A DNA stretch of 64,000 nucleotides, from contig NC_084893.1 of the NCBI RefSeq assembly GCF_958979055.1, forward strand, positions 29,052,487-29,116,486, in the 5' to 3' direction. This document shows positions 10,679 through 22,300 of this stretch, one piece after another. Under the pieces are notes generated by a model, which saw only the letters and a program-made list of their open reading frames with translations, did no database searches and had not been told where the DNA came from. This DNA is from Alnus glutinosa. Taxonomy: Eukaryota > Streptophyta > Magnoliopsida > Fagales > Betulaceae. Positions within the stretch are counted from its first letter, which is position 1. Each line of letters starts with the position of its first letter. A program made the translations under genes and the position numbers.

Positions 10679-13658
10679 ATGGTTGCAAAAGACCCTCAAA
10701 ATGTTACCAATTCGCCTAATCCTAAAGCGGAGGTGGGAGAGATAGACACCAGTGCACCATTTCAATCCGTTAAAGATGCTGTTACCCTATTCGGTGAAGG
10801 CGCTTTCTCAGGGGAAAAACATGCCATTAAGAAGGCAAAACAACATTCTGCTGAGGTATTTGTGGTTCTTCTATATTCCAAGTCTTATAAAAAACACACA
10901 TGTAAGACCAATACCAGTTTTTGTTTGAACTAGTTCAATAATCACTTCCTATATCTCACAAATATTTGGAAACTTGATAGGATTGAATCTAGTGGGGCCT
11001 GTGTTTACAGATTTTTTTTTTCCTTTTAAGAGTATCATGGCTAAAAGTGGTCAGTTGTAGTATTGCTACTAAAATCTTTTCTTCTTCTTGATTGTGTCAT
11101 TATTCCAGACGTAGTACTTAGTTAAGGAATGAGTGGACCTTTTTGCTATATTTCCTGTGGATGCTGGATGGTTCCCCGGATTTTAAAGTTTCCTCCCCCT
11201 CTTCTATTGGATGATGTTCCTAATTTGGATAGCAAGGATTTGTACTCAAGATTGAAGGCATTTTTTTTTTTTTGGAGCAAGAAAAGTTATCTACTTGCTA
11301 TCTTGCTCCGTTGTAAAAAATTTTTAACAAAAAAGGAAAAGAAAAAAAGAATCGAGAATCAATAGTAAACAAATTGAGAAGATCTATAGCCAGTCTGAAA
11401 GTGTTATTTGAAATATTTTATGCGTGCTTGTGTCTGTAATGCATATGCTTCAGCTTTTTGTTCTTGTTTTAGAAATTGCCTATTTAATGAAATAAATCAC
11501 GAGAAAACTGATTATATTCCCAATATTATCATAAGTTGTAGACTCTTGTAGCTTCTTGTTTATTTTAGGTTCTGTAGCGATGGATGCAAGTGAGGGTGAT
11601 GTCGCAACTGAATTAAGAGGGAACTTGTGCTTTTAAAGGGTCTAGGGGAAAGAGTTGTGATAGCTTTTCCTTTTCTAGAAACTTAAGCAAATTTTATTTT
11701 TGTCATTAAAATTTTGTATTATCCAGGCACACTTAGTTATTGTAAGATAGTTAATTACCAGAGATTTTTGAACACTGGGACACTGCTAAGGTTTACTCAA
11801 TCATGTAAAGCAAGTTATGCAGTTACTCTTTTTGAGTTTCAAGATGCTGTTTATGATTTTATGGCATCTCATGCAGAGAGTACTGGCCAAGGAGACACAG
11901 TTTCACCTGGCTCAAAAAGAGCTGAACAAGTTGAAGGAACAACTACAGAATGCTGAAACTACTAGAACCCAAGCCCTTGTAGAGCTTGAAAAGGCTAAAA
12001 GATCAGTCGAGGATTTGACTCAGAAGTTGACTTCATTTAGTGAATCCAAGGAATCAGCAATTGAGGCAACAGAAGCCGCAAAGAATCAGGCAAAGCAGCT
12101 TGAAGAAGCAAACTCGGACAACCCTATTAGAACTAATGGTGCTTGGAAACAAGACTTAGAAAGTTCAAGAGAGCAGTACATGACAGTCATTACTGAACTT
12201 GATTCTGCGAAGCAAGAATTAAGGAGAATCCGTCAGGACTGTGATGCGTCCTTGGAAGCAAAAATTACTGCCTTCAAGCAAGCAGCGGAGGCAGAAGATG
12301 CAGCCAAAGCAAACATGGAGAAAGCTATTGAGCTCTCCAAGGAAATTTCAACTGTACAGGAATCAATTGAGCAAGTGAAGGTTGCAACTTCACAAGCTCA
12401 GCAAGAGCAAGGAAAGATATTTTCTGAAAAGGATGTTCAGAGACAGTCATATAAAGCTACTCTGGAAGAGTCGGAAAAGAAATTGCTTGCCTTGAAGAAA
12501 GAGTTGGATCCTGAACTCACCAGAAATCTTGAAGCGCAGCTCGCTGACACAGTGAATGAAATTGGGACTCTGCAAAAGCAAATGGAAAATGCAAAGGCTT
12601 CAGATTTAGATTCTGTGAAAACTGTCACTTCAGAGTTGGATGATGCTAAGGAGTCGCTACAGAAGGTTGCAGAAGACGAGATCTCCCTGCGAAACTTGGT
12701 AGAAGCTCTCAAGGCAGAGATGGATAATGTGAAGAAAGACCATTCTGAACTGAAGGCGAAGGAAGCAGACACAGAGTCCGTTGCTGGGAATTTGCATGTC
12801 AAGCTCCATAAAGTTAAGTCTGAGCTTGAGGCATGCCTAGTGGAGGAATATAAGGCAAGAGGTGCTTCTGAGGAGATGATATCCACACTTAACCAGCTCT
12901 CTTTAGAAGCTGAAAATGCAAGGCAAGAAGCAGAAGAGATGAAGACTAAAGCAGAGGAGTTAAAGAAAGAAGCTGAAGCTACCAAAATTGCTTTAGAAGA
13001 AGCAGAAAAGAAGCTTAGAGTTGCTCTGGAAGAAGCTGAAGAAGCAAAAGCAGCAGAGGCAAGGGCCCTTGATCAGATTAAGGTATTGTCTGAGAAAACT
13101 AATGCTGCACGTGCATCAACGTCTGAGTCTGGTGCCAATATCACAATATCGAGGGAAGAGTTTGAGTCTTTGAGCCGTAAAGTTGAGGAGTCTGACACAT
13201 TAGCAGAAATGAAAGTGGGTGCTGCTATGGCTCAGGTAGAAGCTGTTAAGGCTAGTGAAAATGAGGCCCTCAAGAGGTTAGAGGCAGCCCAGAAGGAGAT
13301 GGATGATATGAAGGCTGAGACTGAGGCAACTTTGAAGAGGGCAGAGATGGCTGAAGCAGCCAAGAGAGCAGTGGAGGGAGAGCTCCGGAGGTGGCGTGAA
13401 CGAGAACAAAAGAAGGCAGCTGAAGCTGCATCTCGGATTTTGGCGGAAACAGAGATGTCGTCAGAATCATCCCCCCTCCACTACAGGGTTCAAAAGCAGA
13501 ATATACCAGCAAATATTATTGAGACCCGAAAGTTGGAGAAGGGGAAGACCCTTTCAAAGAAAGTACTTCTGCCTAATATTAGCGGCATCTTTCACAGAAA
13601 AAAGAACCAGATTGAGGGTGCATCTCCTTCGTACCTGCCTGGTGAGAAACCTGTGTAA
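10679..13658 (+). CDS. TREPH1: TREPH1 / WEB-family coiled-coil protein, 652 aa
   Basis: Exons are 10679-10855 and 11877-13658, joined in phase 0. The product begins MVAKDPQNV, carries the conserved N-terminal block EIDTSAPFQSVKDAV (21-35), then a very long Glu/Lys/Ala-rich heptad region (about 60-570) predicted to be coiled coil, and ends with a basic LPNISGIF-RKKNQ segment and the tail SYLPGEKPV. This arrangement and the length match WEB-family protein At5g55860 (TREPH1, 649 aa as I remember it), a touch-regulated phosphoprotein needed for touch-delayed bolting. WEB relatives act in chloroplast photorelocation. The serine of NISGIF is residue 628, which aligns with the reported touch phosphosite Ser625. 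The ATG is chosen because upstream frame extensions lie in the leader before the splice acceptor. Acidic and alanine-rich stretches (VALEEAEEAKAAEA) are family-typical. The paralogue assignment rests on recalled sequence, not on a search. Confidence 0.93.
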
Positions 13659-14604
13659 TTTTTGTGTTTGCCAGCCCGTTGCGCTGAGTATGAATGGTTG
13701 AGAGGGGGGAACTTGTTTGATTGTGTGTATATTTGAGACTCATGGAATTAATTTTTCGTGCTCTAGTCTGTTTTGAAGAGAATAGTGAACCATCAGAAGA
13801 AGAGTTTGGCAGCATCTTCAGGAAAGTGTGACTCTGTAAATGGGACAAGCTATTAGATTATTCGTCTGAATCTTTTCAGTAGAAATCTGAGCTTTGGCGT
13901 TTGGTACCATCAGCATTTTTCAGCTACTATCAGGATGGATCAAAATAATCTCTTGGCCACCAAAACAAATCTTGTTTAGAAGTAAGCCTTTCACATGCGT
14001 CCTTTAAAAATAACGCTTAAGCAAAAACCGCGATAACCAGTTTGGTCATAAAAGGCTACTTCTAAACAAACCCTGCACCATAATTTTTGCATTGTTTTTT
14101 TTTTTTTTTTTCAAAGTTGATTTTTGCCTTTTGAATGAAGCTCATAGTTGTAAAGGATGAAGCTCATAGTCTATTTACTTGAGGAGTAATGTTACTCTTT
14201 ACACTTATTTCGTATCAGTTGATATAGACAAAATTTACTAAAGAATTTCTTCAAATAACGAGGCAAACAAATAGAAAGGGCAAAAAGAATAAAAAGAAAG
14301 GCGAGTCCAAAGCCCATAGCTTAGCCGAAAGATTTACGTAGTATCCGATACTTGGTAAGTACGATTAATAAGGTAGTCAAACAGTGCCACCAACAAAAAG
14401 AAAATTCAAGTGTCAAGAAATTTCCCCTGCATGGCACGTGTCCTCCTCTCCCAAACAACGACCAAACTCCACCAGCATAGCTCTTCCTAGTTCCCATTCC
14501 ACTGGAACACATCCCTCTCTCTCTCTCTCTGACAATCCTCAAACACGCACACAGACACAGAAACAGTCACTCTCTCTCTCTCTCTCTGTGTGTCTCAGAG
14601 TCAT
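13659..14604. other. Intergenic spacer with 3'UTR, a small inverted repeat and a CT-rich leader
   Basis: The first part is the likely 3'UTR of the TREPH1-like gene. A small inverted repeat lies at about 13972-14072 (gtttagaagtaagcctttca against the complement of aaaggctacttctaaac), probably a tiny MITE. From about 14514 to 14600 there are CT dinucleotide runs interrupted by cacacagacacag, which I read as the leader of the following plus-strand gene. Confidence 0.5.
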
Positions 14605-15275
14605 ATGGCGAGCAACAGAGATAGAGACGACGCTCTGACATTCACAAACCCATCGTCATCGTCGTCCCCAATCACTGTCTCAGACCCACAGGACAGCTTC
14701 CTCACCGACCCCGGTTCGGTCATCGGCAGCGCCTCCGGGAGCTTCCAGAACGAGGGCTTGCTATGCGCCGACAACACAACCAGTGACGCTGAGTTCGGCT
14801 TCTCTCGCCCCGACTTCCGGGCGAGCCAACTCTCCGGGACCGTCGAGTTCTACCAGCGCCACGTCTTCCTCTGCTACAAGAACCCCAAGGTCTGGCCCCC
14901 CAGAATCGAGGCCTCCGAGTTCGATCGCGTGCCGAGACTGCTCTCCGCTGCTGTGTTGGCCAGGAAGGCTGATATGAAAAAAGAGGTATGTGTCAGTCTG
15001 ATTTTGTTGGTTTTAGTGAAATGAAAAGGGTTTATGTGTGCTCTGTAGACTGGTTTTGTTTGAGGGGGGATTTGGAGCCTTTTGGTTTCATTTCTGATAT
15101 GGGTTCAATGTCAATTTAGTGAATTGAAACGGGTTTGTGTGTTTTGAGGATTGATTGTGTTTTAGGGTTCAAATGGAGGTTTTTGTTTTCTCTTTTAATT
15201 ATGGGTTGATTTTGAATTTGGTTATTTGAAATGGGTTTTCTGTGCTTTGTGTGTTAGGAGTACTTTGGAAGTCAG

Positions 15276-15306
<31 letters not shown>

Positions 15307-18204
15307 CGAATCAAAAAATTATGGAGGTTTGGTTGTGAATTTGGTGAGTTCAGTTGGGTTTCGAGTGTTTATAAATTGGTTTTGTTCTGTGAGTCATTTA
15401 GGGATTTCTGATTTTTTGATGTTCATTGGTTTGAAGTTGCTGTGGAATTATTTGTTTTTAGGGGTTTGAAGTGGGGTTTTTGGCGTCTGGTAGATTGTCT
15501 GTGTTTCTGAGTGATGTGAGGATGTGGATTGTTGAGGATTTAGAAGATTGGTAAGAGGGTTACAACGGAGGTTGCCTTTTGGGAAAATTTGGGATGACTG
15601 ATGCTGTTTTAATGTTATATTATTGGAACTGTTTAAAAAATTTAAGGTTCTAGTATTGCGTCTTAATTGTAGGATCTGTGGTTTAGTTTGTGGGGAGGCT
15701 ATGATGAGGAGGAAATGGTATTTTAGATCTGAGAATAAATAAAAAATGTTATGCCCCTTAAGTTATACAAAATAAAAGGGATATTTGAGTTTAAAAATAT
15801 TAATCTAGATTACAGCACCTGGCTTATTCAGTTGGAATTGTATCCATTTTCTTTTATTTTAAGTTTTTGATCTTTTTGTTGTATCAGTGGAGTTAAGGAG
15901 TGCCTTATATATCATCAATCCACCAAAATGCTGAGAGCTTGGTTTTCAGAGTACCTATTTTTTTCTACTATTATTTCAAGAAATATTGAATTACATTTAT
16001 CTATGTAGACACAAGCGTTTTTAATGATATTATTAGTAAATGTTAACAAATTATCAAAGCTGAGTTCTGGAAGGTTACTTCATATAAAGTATATTCATAG
16101 CAGCTGTGGTATCTTGATTACCGTTTCAGCTAGCATACTAGTGCTGTTTCAAATAATTATGTAGGAGATTAGTCCAGCTCTGTCATAATATTCATGGGTG
16201 TGGAGCTAATCTCGTGTAGGTGTGGCATTATTTTCTTTATTTGGATATATCATCTGCTAGTTGACAGTTTAGTACCTAGATTCAAGTAATGGTGTTAAAT
16301 GTGGCAGCAAATTTTGAATTTGATTATGACTGTATATTTGTTTCATACAGAGAGTAGTAGTAATGAGTATACACTAGGATTTATGTCACGCAAATTAACG
16401 AAATTATGTGATATTGTAAGGTTTCTATTTAGATGGTGGATAATTCTGTTGATTGAACCTGGTGTTGCCTGGATTCCTGATTTGCATAGTTCTTTTTTGC
16501 CTAAAATAGTGTCATACATGTTGCTTGCCAATTTCCTCAACCCCCTCAGTTTTGTGGTATAATTTCAGCTCATGTTAATCTTCTTTCCTCGTATTTAGAC
16601 CCGCTTGACAATATGTGAGGGACATGATGGAACTGAGACATCAAATGGGGATGTACTAATCTTTCCAGACATGATCAGATACAGGTCAATTACATTCTCA
16701 CTTTGGTATTTATTTAGGTTTTTTTTCTCCCTGCAAATTCAGTACTGATTGAGTTTAGTGAAAAATGCAGGAGATTGACACATTTTGATGTTGACACATT
16801 TGTTGAGGAAGTGCTTGTGAAGGATGGTGAATGGCGTCCTGGAACTCCTGAAACACTAAAAGTTTCATATGTTTTTGTATGTTCTCATGGATCCCGGGAT
16901 CGCCGATGTGGAGTTTGTGGACCTGCCCTTATCAGTAGATTCAAAGACGAGATAGAATTTTATGGTCTTCAAAGTAAAGTGTCTGTTAGCCCATGCTCAC
17001 ACATTGGGGGCCATAAGTATGCAGGAAATGTTATCATATTTAGATCAAATCTCAATGGAGAAGTCACTGGACACTGGTAAGGGGATGCATGTTGATTGAT
17101 CTGTTTTTAACAGCTAATGTTTTCAATTTTTCTTAATTTTTTGTTAATCAGGTAGTTTTTTTTTCCTTCTCGAAAAACATTGTTTAGTTGATTGATAATG
17201 GAGTTATCTGGGTTTAAAATAAAATAAAATCTACAGGTATGGTTATGTTACCCCAGAGGATGTACCTGAATTGCTTGAGCAGCATGTTGTGAAAGGAGAA
17301 ATTGTAGATGGGCTGTGGAGGTAATGTTTTTGTATCTTCCCTTATTCTTATTATTAGTATAATTTTTTGGACTGTAGGGTTGCTTTCAAGGCGGTTTGCA
17401 TTTCTTGCATTTTATCCATTCCCTCTAGAATCAGACTACAGCAGAGCTGGATCCACTTTTGATATCGGTTTTAGCTGTATTTTAGGACCTTATAAGAAGC
17501 TTTCTTGGTTCATGTAATCAGAATGCTGGACACAGAAATTTTTTGTTGATTTTTTTTTTTAAAAAAAAGGTTTGAGAATTGGTGCTTTACTTATATTTCT
17601 TCAAGAACAGATGTACATGAGTTTCCCCACCCTCCTGGTTTTTGTTTTGCTACATATTTGTGTCATATATATGTTGGTCCCTATTTTTTTCCGCCAAGTT
17701 TGATTTAATTGAAAATGTTGACTAGGATTTAATGAAACATTTGATCCTGAGTTCAGGGGTCAGATGGGTTTATCAGAAGAAGAACAGAAGAAATCCCAAG
17801 AACTAAGGCTCCAGTTGAATGGCGACATAAATGTTGGGGAAAACACTGAAGAACTGACACAAACACATACGAGTGAGACGTACACTGCTGCCTGTAGATC
17901 TCAAGGTGAGGTAATGGGGTGTTGCCAGGAAAATGGGAACTCACGCTGCTGTCAGAACCCCGTGTTACCGGAAAAGCTAGATAATCTAGATGCCAATTTG
18001 GGTTCAGCCAAGGTGACGGCCGAAAAGAAGAGCAGCAAGAAACTAAGTTCCAGGGTCAACAGTGGCAAAGGTACACGCAAAGTTTGTACCATGCCAACAT
18101 GGTTTGAGAGCTGGGAACGTGAAGATACTTATGCAGCTCTTGCAGTTGTTTGTGCTGCAGCGTCAGTTGCCATTGCCTATAGTTGCTACAAACAGTTGAC
18201 ATAA
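14605..18204 (+). CDS. Sucrase/ferredoxin-like (AIM32/Apd1-type) [2Fe-2S] protein, 434 aa
   Basis: Five exons: 14605-14985, 16599-16684, 16771-17076, 17237-17320 and 17757-18204. All junctions are GT-AG and in frame. The N-terminus (1-60) is Ser/Thr/Asp-rich. A thioredoxin-like ferredoxin domain follows (about 80-295), with CSHGSRDRRC giving Cys193 and Cys202 in C-x8-C spacing and HIGGH giving His233 and His237. That is the ligand set of the bis-histidinyl [2Fe-2S] proteins Apd1 and Aim32. The C-terminal third is a hydrophilic linker and then one hydrophobic helix (about 412-430) ending YKQLT, a tail anchor. Arabidopsis relatives are annotated sucrase/ferredoxin-like family (At5g55900, At4g26620 from memory); their physiological role is not established. 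A GTG-initiated in-frame extension at 14590 exists but the ATG at 14605 is the natural start. The long intron 1 (1.6 kb) has no other gene. Confidence 0.93.
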
Positions 18205-19345
18205 AATTAAACTTCAAATTCAATTCTTGTTTTGTTTTAATGATATAACGAGTCTCAATACTCTTTCATCTGTTCCATCTGTATAAGATATGGATGTCCC
18301 ATCATGTTGTGACGTCTCTGCAGAAAGATCCTTTGATACAGAAGGGTAAAGAGTTGGAGAAAATCATTAGACAGATGTGTATGAATGCTGGCTTTGCCTT
18401 GGGGGCACTTTGAACTCTTTGTTCTTCTTGTTTTTTGTCTGCTTGATGTCTAGACCAGAAACGTGTACTTGTGCAAATTTGTATATCTTAAATCTCTGAA
18501 TTCTCAAAATTTTGCCACTATACTTTCTATTGGGTTTGCAATATTAATCAAATTTTATTTAGAGCACATGCATCTTCCTAACCATATGATATTCAGGAGG
18601 ATGTCTTTTGATTGTTGGAGATTCTATAAATTTGAAAATTCATTACCATAGAAGCTTTGGCTTGTGAGAAACATTCAAACCCCAAACTGGTGTGGCAATT
18701 CATGTTTGCTTGTCGAATTCAAATTGTGTTCGTGATAAGTATAAGGTTATACAAGTCAATTCTAATTCGATCCATTTAATTACACAGGTCAGACCTTCCG
18801 ATTGTAAATCATTAATTTTGTATTAGATTCACGTTGAGTTCACAATTTATGTCAAAAATTATCAGCATTAAATGTCACGTGTCAGATTCAGACCATGTCA
18901 AGACATAAAAATAAAATTATATAAATTAATCATAATTCGACCCACTTAATTAAACGGAAAAGACCATTCAATTCTAATCCGCTAATTTCGTGTTAGATTT
19001 GTGTCGAATTCACAATACGTATAAAATGTTTTTATTCCTAAATAACTCAAGCAATTATCATAACTCGCAATAGCTTACACTTGTCTCATGCTTCTTTTAT
19101 ATCATCCACTAATGTGGTAACTTCAAATTACACCAAGTTAGCTTTGCCCTTAAAAAACCTGCATCGAGTTGATGCAAGGAAACATTTTTTAAGGTCTGAT
19201 GGTTGGAGAACAAACTCTCACTCTCATTGTAGTCGTCGAGTGCTAACCAATTTAGCATCGGGTTTGAGGGCCATGAGGGCTTTGCAAGAGTATACTGTAT
19301 TCTCCAAGGTCTCAAATATCAATCACAGCCAACTTTAAAAGCCAT
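18205..19345. repeat. Convergent intergenic spacer with a diverged direct repeat
   Basis: Two plus/minus genes converge here. After the likely 3'UTR there is an AT-rich stretch in which about 18735-18860 and 18910-19030 are diverged direct copies of each other: both carry taattcga-cc-a-ttaatta, a ctaattt-gt-ttaga segment and ttcacaat. The pattern resembles the dispersed repeat near 52800-53000. No exon is seen, except that the last part is probably the 3'UTR of the minus-strand Sec14 gene. Confidence 0.45.
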
Positions 19346-22300
19346 TCAGTGACGGCCATTCTGATTTTCTAACTTGTGGAACTCAGTTTCTATGGTCTTA
19401 GTGATCATGGCGTCTTCCGGGTCTTGCTCGGGAATATTTACATGGACCGAACCCTGTCTGATCGGGGAAACGGACTCCACACGCGAAGCTTGCTGCTTGA
19501 TATAATCATAGAGCTCTTGATGGAATGCATGGTCTAAGGAGAAACAATTGTCAGTGTTCCCATTTCCACAATGCCTGGACGATCCAGAGCCCTCTCTTCT
19601 ACAAAAATGCGGGAGGGATCCATAATCCATTACCTGAATACAAGTCAACAGTGTTATTGTCAAACAAATGGACACAACAGTGGGCAGAAGAAAACAGTAA
19701 AATATTCAGTGTATACTGCTGAGGCACCATGGGAGAGGGATTACATGTTGAAGGCAGTCGTAGCTCATAACATTATGGCAGTTCAAAACAACAATTAATA
19801 AGTTGCATGCAAGGAACAGGAAAATTTCCAAATTCGCTTCCCATATTATGAACAACTAGCCAATTACCCGCGCTATGCGTGGATTTTTTCATTATAATTT
19901 AATTTTAAAAATCTTCTGATGGAAAAAAAAAATATAAATAATAATAATAATAAACAAGAAAATAAAAGTTATTGAGGAATTCATTAAATTCAAACAACTG
20001 ATATTTCTGCCCTATGGTGACAGTTGAGTTGATCGAATTAAACCAATATTAAACAACAAAAAACAGTCAAATGATGGTATGAAATCTGAGATCTTTTTGG
20101 CCAAAAGTCTTCCATCTTGAGAAAGAAGAATCTAAATGGACTAAATTTGTTATTTGTTCTAAATTCCTAAATATGATTTGATTTGTATTTATTTATTTCC
20201 TTATTTGATTTGGACATTAAAGTGACACTTGCAAGCATTTTAGACGGTCACTTGTCGCAGTTCTAAGCAATTCCAGCATGATGATAATCAGACTGGAAAG
20301 CATGCTTACCTTCAGTAACTCATCTATCCCGCAACCCTGAAGAACCTGGATTTTCCTCCTTGTCCTTTCTTGCACAAGAGGCTTTACAACCTACCAATGG
20401 TTCAAGCATTAAGCATTTTGTTGCACAAGAAGCAAACAAACTTTTCAAAACACGAAGATAGACACAAACCTTCCAACATGCTGAAAATACATAGGGGGCA
20501 TTTACAACGTAATACGTATCTGTCTTCTCTGGATAGTTTAAGTCATCGATTGTAGATATAACGGACAAAAGCTGCATTAAGATTGAACACAGTGCCAAAA
20601 AGTGTCAAATATAGAGTCTCCAGAATGAGTTTACGCAGCATATTAATTTGGTATTAAAATTGAAAACAATCATCTGCTTGAGATGTATAAAGAAACAATT
20701 ACACAACCTCATCAGAGAAGCATAGAATAGAGTATGATCGTCTTATAGCCACCAAAATGCACACAGGGAAAGACAATAATACAGAACTTATGCTTCATTA
20801 TCGAAAGATCTGAAAGCCAAGATGACATCATGCTTCTTGTTGCCAGTGCAACAGCATAGAGAAAGATGGCTTTATTCAGTTTTAAACCAATCAAATTTCC
20901 ACACAAAAAAACCCTTTAATCCACTCCACAGGTAACTACCATTCTTTTATCAATTGCCTATGGCATTATTTGTTAAATAAAAAAAATAATATGCCCACCA
21001 CATGAGTTAATAGATTAAGGGCGTTTTTTTGGGGAAAAGAGTAATGGTTAAAAGAAAAGTTAAGAGTCTTACAAAATACAAATCGATACCTTTATTTGGT
21101 TCAATGCCGAAAGCTTTAAACCAGTCATGTCTAACACTTTTAGACCGGCACCAATATGTCGCCCTTGCTTCTTTGTTGCAGAAGGCTACAACAAAAGCAA
21201 AAATCAGGACATAGGGAAAGTTACAAGTTACAAAGATGATTAAATAATCTCAAGTACGTGCCAGTACTACACAATCTCTGTACTCGTTCATCTGGATGTG
21301 AGACTGCACATAGTAATGTACCTAAAATAAAAAAGAACTATGTAAGTGATAGAAAATTCTAATATTACATGATGCATATAGCAGTATTAAATGCTGCCTT
21401 GTGCATAAGAAGTTTCCAGTGGAGCATATTTGACGACCATAAGTACAGTCATGTAGTTGCAAGTAATTACTAATATTTATTCAGAAAAATCATTATATTC
21501 CATATTTCATGGGAGCATGAAACAGAAAAACCCAGTATGATAAATAGGATCGCTGGCATAATCATTTATTAGGAAAGGAATCATTTGAAATACTCAAATT
21601 GGCATACTGTAAAGCCCACAAACAAATCTCATACACGCATTCCATTATACACCAAATTGCAGGCTTACTAGTCCAACACAAATTTGTAACTGTGAAAGTT
21701 AAGGAGATTTCATTTAATATAGCCAAAATCCTTACAGATGCTTTGTCAAATGTGCTGAGCCCCACACCAAGAGCAATGACTGGAAGGCCCTGGCAAGAGT
21801 TGGCAGAAAAAATGAAAGAAAACATCACAATTAAGAATGCAGGGAGTGAAATAATAATCATTAAAGCCTTCATTTCTCAAGAATGCAACAACAAGACAGG
21901 TATACCTCTTTTGAGTAACCAGACAACCCTACAAGCTGAGAATCTCGCACTGCTCTGTACAAATCAATGGGGATGATAGGTTTCTGTATAAAGAAACAAA
22001 AGAATTTTGCAATGTAATGAATCCTTGATCACCATATGAAGTACAGGGTTGCTTTACCAACATGGTTTCAAAATAATTGAAGACTACAATCCATGAATGG
22101 GAAGCACAAAAGAGGACATAAAACCATAAATGCAACCATAAAGTTTACTTTTGATCTAGACCAAATTTTACCAAACCGACAAATACTACATTTACTTGCG
22201 GTACTTATGTTAGATGCATAAGCATTATTGCAACTCATCATGACATTTCTTTTAAAAAAACCTTTTCGGCCAGGGTTAAAAATCAACCTTGTAATCACCC

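Noticed and set aside
12437-12985. Minus-strand ORF of 182 codons inside TREPH1 exon 2
   Set aside because: A shadow of the Glu/Lys/Ala-rich coiled-coil frame; Ser/Phe-rich and without independent support.
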